A stretch of 64,000 nucleotides of DNA from Arthrobacter sp. AZCC_0090 (lineage in GTDB: Bacteria > Actinomycetota > Actinomycetes > Actinomycetales > Micrococcaceae). The stretch covers positions 310,001 through 374,000 of the forward strand of contig NZ_JACHEE010000001.1 of assembly GCF_014207375.1 (NCBI RefSeq), in the 5' to 3' direction. How positions within the stretch are numbered: the stretch's first letter is position 1; each line of letters begins with the position of its first letter. The position numbers were made by a program, and so were the translations under genes. Positions 8,169-15,090 of the stretch are shown here, in pieces. Below the pieces are notes generated by a model. That model did no database searches. It was not told where the DNA came from and saw only the letters and a list, made by a program, of their open reading frames with translations.

Positions 8169-9041
8169 TTAAGGTAGCGGCTGGTTTGGTACAGCAGCGC
8201 TGCCCTCCCACCCAGCTGTATAAACAGGTCCGGCCTCCGGTCGCTTTGCCACCAGAGGCTGGACCGGCGCCCGGTGGGTGATCCTGCGCAGCACCCACGG
8301 AGCCAAATACTCCCTCGCCCAGATGATGTCGTCGGTCCTGGCCTCTCTCCAACTGCTTGGGGGCAATGTCTTGGGTTCAAAAGGCCGGAGCGAGTTCTCG
8401 ACATTGAGGGAATCCAAAACCATCAGCGCCACTGTGTGGTGTCCTAGTGGCGAGAAATGCAATCGATCCGGATCCCACATTGCAGGATTTGCCAACTGTT
8501 GCAGCGCCCAAAGATCTGCAACCACTCCGTCGTAGCGGCTGGCAATGGTCCGGAGGTTTTCGTTGAAGATGGCGACTTTGCGGCGGTTATGCCTCAAAAC
8601 GGGGGTCGAACCCCAATCCGGACCAGCGAAAAGCACAATGGTGGCCCCAGAGGACGCCAACTCTCCGACGGCGGGGTCTAATTCATTCGCCAACCTGTCG
8701 GGATCGCTTCCGCGGAAGACCAAGTCATTTCCCCCTGCCGAAAGTGTTACCAGGTCAGGCCGCAATGCCATCGCCGCTCCCAGCTGGTGGTCCAGTATCT
8801 GGCGTAACAAGAGACCACGGACCGCAAGGTTGGCATACGTGAAACCCGGATGGCCTACGCTGAGTTCTTCCGCAACGCGGTCTGCCCAACCTCGGAGGCC
8901 GCCTGGATTGCGCGGTTCAGGATCGCCTACTCCTTCCGTGAAGGAGTCTCCGATTGCCACGTATCGATTCCACGGGTGCAGGCCCTGGCGCGCAGTCGCG
9001 GGGCGGCCAGGTTCGGTATGCACCTGGCTGGAATCGCTCAT
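8169..9041 (-). CDS. SGNH/GDSL-family hydrolase
   Basis: A 290-residue cytoplasmic SGNH hydrolase, a probable esterase or lipase. The blocks are visible: GDSFTEG with the nucleophile Ser (31-37), a Gly/Asn region with GGND (about 104-107), and the C-terminal DRLHFSPLGH carrying the catalytic Asp and His. ATG 9041 is chosen because CAGTAT, a possible -10 box, lies six bases upstream. An in-frame GTG at 9074 would add 11 residues. There is no signal peptide. Confidence 0.88.
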   Translation of the reverse strand: MSDSSQVHTEPGRPATARQGLHPWNRYVAIGDSFTEGVGDPEPRNPGGLRGWADRVAEELSVGHPGFTYANLAVRGLLLRQILDHQLGAAMALRPDLVTLSAGGNDLVFRGSDPDRLANELDPAVGELASSGATIVLFAGPDWGSTPVLRHNRRKVAIFNENLRTIASRYDGVVADLWALQQLANPAMWDPDRLHFSPLGHHTVALMVLDSLNVENSLRPFEPKTLPPSSWREARTDDIIWAREYLAPWVLRRITHRAPVQPLVAKRPEAGPVYTAGWEGSAAVPNQPLP

Positions 9042-9200
9042 GGTCTCATACTGACCCTCGTTCAGCCGCCGCACCAGACAAAGCCCGGAACCACCGCAAA
9101 GATTCCGTCAAGATCACCCGGGATCGCGCTTCCCGATATGCCCGCGGTGCTAACGTCGGCCTTAATGGGGCAGCGCTTCGCATCTGGCGAAAGGGCACGA

Positions 9201-9870
9201 ATGACCAGCATGAGCAGACCGCCTGCGGATCCGTCCGCGCCCCCTCCAGGGACCAAGGAAGCTCTCAGGACATGGCTACTTCTGGGGTCTCCAGGATTCC
9301 AAAGGCTTCGCGGCGTTTTTCATCGCCGGCATTGTGCTGATCCCATTGCTCTCCCGGATCATGCGTTCTTTCGAACTGCACGCAACCCATGTCCGGCTCG
9401 ACGCGAACGAACTTGAGTTCATTACCGCCAACGACACCGGGCCGATCGGTATCATCGCTCACGAGCCTCTCCGGATGACCGCTGCCGACTACAGGAACAA
9501 ACTCGATTCCGCCATGGCAGTCAGCCACCTTCCCAATGACTATCCTGCTGTTTTCCTCGAGGTCACGGTAGACGATTCTTCGGACTTTGAAACTGCGTTG
9601 GAAGTACATGGTCTCTACCGGCACGGCTATTCGGTGTTGGAGGTTCACGGCCCGGTGGTCCCCAATACGATCGCTTCGGTTCTGTTGCATATCCGTGATG
9701 TCACCGGTCTGATGCCGCATATCTACTTCCGCAGGACGGAAGGGAACCCCGTGATCAATCTCCTGAAGTTCCTCTTCCTGGGAGAAGGTGAAATAGCGCC
9801 GGTGACGCGCGAGGTATTGCGTCAGGCTGAACCGGAGGTCACCCGTCGCCCGTGGGTTCACGTTGGTTAG
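9201..9870 (+). pseudogene. Frameshifted gene with APC-permease-like cytosolic C-terminal domain
   Basis: A well-placed start (ATG 9201, GAAAGGG five bases upstream) opens a frame for about 20 residues. The natural continuation (HGYFWGLQDSKGF, then one hydrophobic segment and about 170 soluble residues ending RRPWVHVG at 9870) lies in another frame. The shift falls between the C-run near 9238 and about 9271; one surplus base would explain it. Without repair only GTG 9334 could start the long frame, and that would cut into the membrane segment. The soluble part recalls the cytosolic tail of some actinobacterial APC permeases, from memory. A sequencing error is possible. Confidence 0.55.
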
Positions 9871-9951
9871 TGGAGACTTTGTTAGACACAAGCGACTACG
9901 AAGGAGGCCGTGCGCCCCGCAACGCGGGACGGAGGGCGCATGGTGTTCCGG

Positions 9952-11520
9952 CTATCCCGCAGGGTTGGTTGCCTGGCAGGTCTGGTCCTGGGCGGTCTGG
10001 GCAACCACATCGTTGGGCTTGGGGGCCGGAAGTGTCGGCTTGTTGCCTGTGGCGAAGTCTTGCCCCGCGTAGAGTTGGACTCCCTGGACGCTGGCGACCT
10101 GCTCCACGCTCGTCGCTGGCAACCCGAACATCGCAGCGACGTCCGCGGCAACGTCGGCAAATCCGGCACCGTAGTAGACCATGGTCTGTGGCCTGGCAAC
10201 GGCTTGGATCCGGGCCACCTTCGTGAAACCGCCGGAGGAGAGCAGCGCTGCGATCTCCTGGCTTCTGCCGGTCACTCCCGTTCCATTGGCGACGGTGACC
10301 GGTTGAAGCGCCTTGTTGTACGCGGCTTTCGGGGCTTCCGTGGATGGAGCAGGGGACGCCGCGGCGCTTGGTGCGGGCTGGCTGAGGTCGGCGCTCTTTG
10401 TCAGGGCAGCAAAGAAGTTGTTCGCCGCTGGCTGATCGAGGTCGAGCCGGTTGGGATCCGACGCCGCTGGCACGTTCGGTACCGTGATGAAATTGACCTT
10501 TGCCGGGTCGATGTTCTTGAGCCTGCCAGCAATGGTCAGCAGGGACGGAACCGAGGCGAGACCGTTGTCGACGGTGAGGTTCTTCGTGACTGTATCGGCG
10601 ATGCCCAGCATCTTCTGGGGGTTTCCGAGCGTTCCGTCAGCCTTGAGCTTCCGCACGAGGGAACCGAGGAACGATTGCTGCGCCTTGATCCGTCCAAGGT
10701 CCCCGCCGTCGGAAAATGCATGGCGGGTGCGCAGGAAGGCCAGGGCCTGGTCGCCTTCAACCTGCGAGGTGCCCTTGGGCAAATGCAATCCGGAATCGGG
10801 GTCGTTGACGGCAGTGCTCACACAGACGTCGACGCCGCCGACGGCCTTGGATAGTTCGGTCACGGCGTTGAAGTCGGCCATCATGAAGTGGTCAACCTCC
10901 AAACCCGTGAGCTTGTTGACGGTATCAACAGCGCAGCCGATGCCGGCCTCGGCCATCGCACTGTTGATCATCGCATTTTGCCGTTCAGGGTACTGCTTGC
11001 CGGTTTTGTTGTCCGTACAAGCCGGAACGTCGACCAACAAGTCCCGGGGAAAACTAATGACGTTGACATGGTTGTTGTCCGCGGAAATATCCAGCAACAT
11101 CATGACGTCCGATTGGCCGTAGCCCGAGGATTGGTCGGTGGTGCCGAACTGCCCGTTCTTCCCGCTCCTCGTATCGGTACCCAGAACGAGGATTTGAAGC
11201 CGGTCCTTGCTGTCGTCCACTGGCCCTTCCGTCCTGAGGCCTCCGGCGCCAAGGGCGGATGATGAGATATTCGACTGAAGGCGCCATACCCAATACCCTC
11301 CAAACGCGACGACGGCGAGCAGCAAGACAGCCACTGCGGCGCTCGTGATTTTGAACCAGCGCGGTGCCCGGCGATAGCTGAAACGACGGCTGCGGGTAGC
11401 CAATTTGCCCTGCCCCGGATAGGCGACAGGTGCGGGCTGACCCGTTTCCGGGTTGGGTGCATCGTGGCGAGTTACCAAAAGGGGGACTACCTCTCCGGGG
11501 GAATAACGGACGGCCCCCAT
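9952..11520 (-). CDS. LytR-CpsA-Psr (LCP) family cell-wall glycopolymer ligase
   Basis: Members attach teichoic acids, arabinogalactan or other glycopolymers to peptidoglycan from lipid carriers. The product (about 522 residues from ATG 11520) has a Pro-rich cytosolic N-terminus, one transmembrane helix (about residues 55-80), the LCP domain with conserved Arg/Asp motifs (VLGTDTRSG, ISFPRDLLVDVP, FLRTRHAFSDGGDLGRI), an Ala/Pro linker and a C-terminal LytR_C domain. The start is uncertain: TACAAT overlaps ATG 11520, and a TTG about 40 bases downstream follows GGAGAGG. The gene diverges from a LysE-type exporter. Confidence 0.92.
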   Translation of the reverse strand: MGAVRYSPGEVVPLLVTRHDAPNPETGQPAPVAYPGQGKLATRSRRFSYRRAPRWFKITSAAVAVLLLAVVAFGGYWVWRLQSNISSSALGAGGLRTEGPVDDSKDRLQILVLGTDTRSGKNGQFGTTDQSSGYGQSDVMMLLDISADNNHVNVISFPRDLLVDVPACTDNKTGKQYPERQNAMINSAMAEAGIGCAVDTVNKLTGLEVDHFMMADFNAVTELSKAVGGVDVCVSTAVNDPDSGLHLPKGTSQVEGDQALAFLRTRHAFSDGGDLGRIKAQQSFLGSLVRKLKADGTLGNPQKMLGIADTVTKNLTVDNGLASVPSLLTIAGRLKNIDPAKVNFITVPNVPAASDPNRLDLDQPAANNFFAALTKSADLSQPAPSAAASPAPSTEAPKAAYNKALQPVTVANGTGVTGRSQEIAALLSSGGFTKVARIQAVARPQTMVYYGAGFADVAADVAAMFGLPATSVEQVASVQGVQLYAGQDFATGNKPTLPAPKPNDVVAQTAQDQTCQATNPAG

Positions 11521-11598
11521 TGTAGCGGGGACCTCTGGGAAGATGCCCGTGGCCCCGCGACGCCCAGCACTAATCTCCGGCAATGGTTGAATGGGACG

Positions 11599-12231
11599 AT
11601 GACTGTGAGTTCACTGGCGGCGTTCGTCGGACTGTGCGCAATTTTGGCCCTTACGCCGGGCCCAGACTCCTTCCTCGTCCTCAGGTACAGCCTGTCAAAC
11701 GTCAAAGCCGGACTCTCAGCGGCGTTCGGTTCCTCGCTCGGCAGCATCTTCTGGGCAGGTCTTGTGGGCATCGGACTGGCGGCCCTCCTGGAGCAGTCGG
11801 CCGAAGCCTACAGAGTGGTGAAAATCATCGGTGGCCTGTACCTGATTTACTTGGGGGTCAGCGCCTTCGTCCTCAGCCGCCGTCCCCAAACACCACCGCG
11901 GGAAGGTGACGGCCCGGGGGTGAGCGGTCAATTGCGCTCAAGCTTTTTCGCCGGACTTGTTTCGTGCCTGCTCAATCCCAAGGTAGGACTGTTCTTTCTC
12001 GCCGTTGTACCCCAGTTCCTGCCACCCGGCGACGCATCATTCGGCTTGACGATGATGCTCGGAATCATCGACTTTGCAATTTCGATGATCTACCTCGGAA
12101 CCCTGTCTTTCGTGGCCACCAGGGCCGTTCTTTGGCTGAAAAGGCCGGCGGTCACCAAGGCTTTGGAACGGACCTCGGCTGCGATACTGACGGCGCTGGG
12201 CTTGGGGACTGCGGTTTCGGCAAGTAGCTAA
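11599..12231 (+). CDS. LysE/RhtB family amino-acid exporter
   Basis: A 210-residue LysE/RhtB-type exporter with about six membrane segments, the N-terminal ALTPGPDSFLVLRYSL signature and the SCLLNPKVGLFFLAV motif. The frame is open back to 11464, but the upstream part overlaps the divergent LCP start and is unlike the family, so ATG 11599 is used. TTGAAT lies six bases before the ATG, which allows leaderless transcription. Confidence 0.9.
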   Translation: MTVSSLAAFVGLCAILALTPGPDSFLVLRYSLSNVKAGLSAAFGSSLGSIFWAGLVGIGLAALLEQSAEAYRVVKIIGGLYLIYLGVSAFVLSRRPQTPPREGDGPGVSGQLRSSFFAGLVSCLLNPKVGLFFLAVVPQFLPPGDASFGLTMMLGIIDFAISMIYLGTLSFVATRAVLWLKRPAVTKALERTSAAILTALGLGTAVSASS

Positions 12232-12248
12232 AGGTGGACACTCGCGAT

Positions 12249-13034
12249 TCAGGTCAAATGGTCGAAGTCTCCACGCGCCCACGCCGCATGCCGTTGAGCG
12301 GAATCGCGTAACACGGTCTTGGCCTCCGAAGCGATCACGTTGTTGAAGTTGCCGTAAATCCGATCGAATTCGAGCACGCCGAGTTGCTCGGCGATCCGCA
12401 GCGCCACCGCGCCGGAGAGCGGAATAAGATTCGGGTAGCTGCGCATGAAGGCGATCGAGCGGCGGTTGGGGTTCGGAAACACGCTGTCACCGGTCAGCAG
12501 CACTCCCTTTCCGTTTGCCCCGCCGTCCCAGTGAGCCACTGCGCTGCCAGGGAAGTGGCCCCCCGTTTGGTGCAGTGTGAGCCCTTCGGCGACTGTTCGG
12601 CTGCCGGACCAGAATTCGACGGCCGCTGCGGTTCGCCCTAGCCAGCCGCGATCGGTGTCGGCCACCAGCACCGGGACCCCGCCTAAGCGGTGAGACCATT
12701 CGAGCTGCACGCCGAACATGTGCGGATGGCTCGCCGCAATCGCGAGGACGGGACCCCGGCCGAGTACGACGTCCACAGCTTTGTCATCGACGTAACCCAC
12801 CGGATCCCACAGGAGTGAACCGGCGGGTGTGGCCACTAGCTGTGCGGTCTGGCCGATCCCGATCAGTCCCGGTTCGTTCTCCTTCCATTTGATGTGGTGG
12901 TCCCGCGCCAGTTCGTCCAGGGTGAGCCAGCGCTGTCCGCTGGCGGGTACATACTGGCGCTCATCATCACAAATCGGACAAACCGCGGGGGTCGGTTCCT
13001 CGTATTCGACGGCACACGTTGCGCAGACCAGCAC
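12249..13034 (-). CDS. MBL-fold metallo-hydrolase with N-terminal zinc ribbon
   Basis: A 261-residue protein with an N-terminal zinc-ribbon-like segment (CATC and CPIC pairs, within the first 25 residues), then a metallo-beta-lactamase fold. Metal motifs include SHPHMFG, in place of the classical HxHxDH, plus TGGHFPGS and TGDSVF. This is a recognised MBL subfamily of unknown substrate. GTG 13034 has AAGGAAAGGA six bases upstream. The open frame extends to 13478, but those codons run through unrelated remnants. The gene is flanked by degenerate sequence, yet looks intact. Confidence 0.85.
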   Translation of the reverse strand: MLVCATCAVEYEEPTPAVCPICDDERQYVPASGQRWLTLDELARDHHIKWKENEPGLIGIGQTAQLVATPAGSLLWDPVGYVDDKAVDVVLGRGPVLAIAASHPHMFGVQLEWSHRLGGVPVLVADTDRGWLGRTAAAVEFWSGSRTVAEGLTLHQTGGHFPGSAVAHWDGGANGKGVLLTGDSVFPNPNRRSIAFMRSYPNLIPLSGAVALRIAEQLGVLEFDRIYGNFNNVIASEAKTVLRDSAQRHAAWARGDFDHLT

Positions 13035-13049
13035 TGTGAGTCCTTTCCT

Positions 13050-13320
13050 TGCGGTGGTGCTCCCACTCGGCCATGTGCTCGGGAAGGCGGTCATCCAGGA
13101 ACCTGTAAAAGCTCGCCATTTCGTCCAGCCTGCCAGCGGCTGTGGAAGTGTGGTCGCCAATCGCGGCGTTGGCGACGTCGGCGAGGTCGGCGAGCGCGCG
13201 ATATACCGGGCGTTCGTGGGCGAAGGCCGCCAGCCATGCGTTGGGCGGGACTTCGTAGCGGTCCCGGCGGCCGCGAGGGAGTCTCCGATGCGTGCCGACG
13301 TATCGCCGACTGCTATCGCG
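13050..13320 (-). pseudogene. Degenerate coding remnant of unknown family
   Basis: In one minus-strand frame a protein-like stretch (starting RYEVPPNAWLAAFAHERP, through about 13050) continues upstream, after a frameshift near 13265, into another (VGDTSARIGDSLAAAG). Composition and third-position GC suggest former coding sequence. The two halves have no common frame or start, and the downstream end runs into the MBL gene. I do not recognise the family. Confidence 0.4.
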
Positions 13321-13321
13321 C

Positions 13322-13426
13322 TCAGGCTCGACGCCGCTGCGCCAGAGCGAGAAGCGCGATGCCCACAATCCAGATCAGCGACTGTAGCCGATCGCGCCTT
13401 ATCCGTTGCAGGAGCAACGTGTTCAT
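13322..13426 (-). pseudogene. N-terminal fragment of an ABC-2 type exporter permease
   Basis: ATG 13426 overlaps the stop of the ATPase remnant (ATGA), the usual coupling in ABC exporter pairs. The first 29 residues (MNTLLLQRIRRDRLQSLIW, then a hydrophobic stretch) look like the start of an ABC-2 permease. The frame then runs into RRR and stops at 13322. The remaining several hundred residues are missing, so this is a deletion remnant. Confidence 0.6.
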
Positions 13427-13956
13427 CGCACGCTCGCCGCCTTTCCTGCTTCCCGACGTCGGGCCTTTCGTGCCGCATGCTGAGCCACTGACACTTCAGG
13501 CGGATTGATCTCGTCCCCGTAGTGCCGGAGGAACAGTCCCTCGAGCGACGGCGGTGCGATCCTCAGGCCTTTGACGTCGAGGTCCGTAGGACGGGCAGCA
13601 CCGACGAAATCTTGTCACTGTCGACGGTGAAGCGGGCGCGACCGTTGACCAACGCAATATCGTGGATGGCAGGGATGCGGGCAATATCGGCATCTGTAAG
13701 CCCGTTCCGCGCGAAGGACACCTCCGTTCGCGTCAGGTGGCGTAGCTCAGCAAGAGTGCCCGACTCCACCGTCTTGCCGCCAGAGAGATTAGGCCACAGG
13801 CTGACATCGCCGGGGACATACGCGATGCGCTTGTGCAGCGCCACCGCATCATTCCAGGGGTCCAGGCCGAAGACTGTAGCGCTGCCGCCGCTGGCCCGCG
13901 CCAGGCCGAGCAAAACCCGGATTGTCGTAGACTTGCCGGCGCCGTTCGGCCCAGGA
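13423..13956 (-). pseudogene. ABC transporter ATPase, doubly broken
   Basis: The Walker A segment ([10 protein letters not shown]) and the following helical start ([19 protein letters not shown], then [12 protein letters not shown]) are clear. Sequence jumps from LSGG directly to [11 protein letters not shown], so the rest of the signature, Walker B and the D- and H-loops are gone by an in-frame deletion. The residues before Walker A are also missing, ending at about 13956. Near 13570-13600 a one-base frameshift separates the C-terminal tail (IAPPSLEGLFLRHYGDE), which ends at 13423. It cannot be a working ATPase. Confidence 0.7.
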
Positions 13957-14340
13957 CATCCCACTTTGGCGCAAGCTCGTCGCCGGGTTCGCAATAGGGC
14001 TCGCGCAGGACTACGGTCAGACCGTCATCGTCCCCATGACCTTGGTGAACGCACGCTACCGGGATGAAATCTTCGAGCTCATTTCAAAGTCGGGATCACA
14101 ATCCAGCATGCTTTCCTCGATGTCCCCGCCGCCGAGCTGTACCGACGAATTGAGGAACAAGTCATCCACGAAGACGCAGAAGCCGATGCCATTGCTCGGG
14201 ATTTCCGTCGAAGCAATGTGGGACGATGCCTCGCAGCGCGCTTCCAACTGACGAGTGACACCCTTGTCCTCCGGGGAGACCAAAACACCCCTGAAGAACT
14301 CGCAACGCTCGTGCTGGAGGCGGTTCAGCTAGCTGAATGA
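13952..14340 (+). pseudogene. C-terminal remnant of a TmrB-like ATP-binding protein
   Basis: From 13952 the plus strand encodes [20 protein letters not shown] and then [19 protein letters not shown]. After a one-base frameshift near 14080-14092 it encodes GITIQHAFLDVPAAELYRRI and the rest to the stop at 14338-14340. This matches, from memory, the second half of tunicamycin-resistance (TmrB)-type P-loop proteins. The N-terminal half with the P-loop is absent and is replaced at 13950-13956 by the opposite-strand ABC ATPase remnant. The end overlaps the hydrolase gene by 12 bases. Confidence 0.6.
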
Positions 14341-15012
14341 GGCGGCAGCCTTCCTAATCACGTCGGCTACCACCTTCGGCCGCGACACGTAGACGGCGTG
14401 GCTTCCTGGAGTCTCGCTGACCGTTGCGCCTATCCGCTCTGCCATGCTGGCCTGGGCCACGGGCGGGATCATATTGTCGTCGGTAACGTGTAGATACCAG
14501 CTCGGCTTCACCCGCCAGGCGGCTGAAGAAACGACTCCGCCGAGCGCTTCCAGTCCCCAAGGGACCTGGGAGTCGGCCAGGAACGCAGCCTCCTCAGGTG
14601 TGACGTCTCCGGCGAAGGACTCATGGAACTTATCGCGGTCAAGGAAGAGGTATCCCTCAACGGGAGGCAAGATGGGTGGCTGCGGGCCGTCGCCTGGGAA
14701 TGTTTCGAGCAAGGAGTTCACGGACTCACCCTGGTCCGGCGCGAACGCCGTGATATACACGAGCGCCGATACTTTTTCGTGATTGCCTGCCTCGGTGATG
14801 ACGGCTCCTCCGTACGAATGACCCACGAGCACAACTGGCCCGTTCACCTCGTCAAGGACCTGCCGCGTGGCTGTGGTGTCATCGGCCAGCGACTTCGTGG
14901 GGTTCTGCACAACTCGAACATGGAAGCCATCTGCGGCTAGGTCGTCGTATACGCCCCTCCAGCCTGATCCGTCGACGAATCCGCCGTGAACCAGAACGAT
15001 TGTTGGTTTCAT
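14329..15012 (-). CDS. Alpha/beta-hydrolase fold protein
   Basis: A 227-residue alpha/beta hydrolase related to the small EstC/hydroxynitrile-lyase-like group. It has an N-terminal VLVHGGFVDGSGW oxyanion segment, nucleophile elbow GHSYGG, and a C-terminal SHAVYVSRP with the likely catalytic His. AGGAG lies six bases before the ATG. The substrate is unknown. It is intact although its neighbours to the left are decayed. It lies 78 bases downstream of the large LuxR-type regulator on the same strand and may be co-transcribed with it. Confidence 0.88.
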   Translation of the reverse strand: MKPTIVLVHGGFVDGSGWRGVYDDLAADGFHVRVVQNPTKSLADDTTATRQVLDEVNGPVVLVGHSYGGAVITEAGNHEKVSALVYITAFAPDQGESVNSLLETFPGDGPQPPILPPVEGYLFLDRDKFHESFAGDVTPEEAAFLADSQVPWGLEALGGVVSSAAWRVKPSWYLHVTDDNMIPPVAQASMAERIGATVSETPGSHAVYVSRPKVVADVIRKAAASFS

Positions 15013-15090
15013 GCTTTGCTCCTAATAGTGTTGGACAGGAGCAACGCTAGACCTCCGGTTGCACGTGGTAATCCGTCAAATGACGTACAT

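Noticed and set aside
13035..13478. In-frame upstream extension of the MBL gene
   Set aside because: The GTG at 13034 has an excellent ribosome site, and the upstream codons pass through unrelated remnants in the wrong frame.
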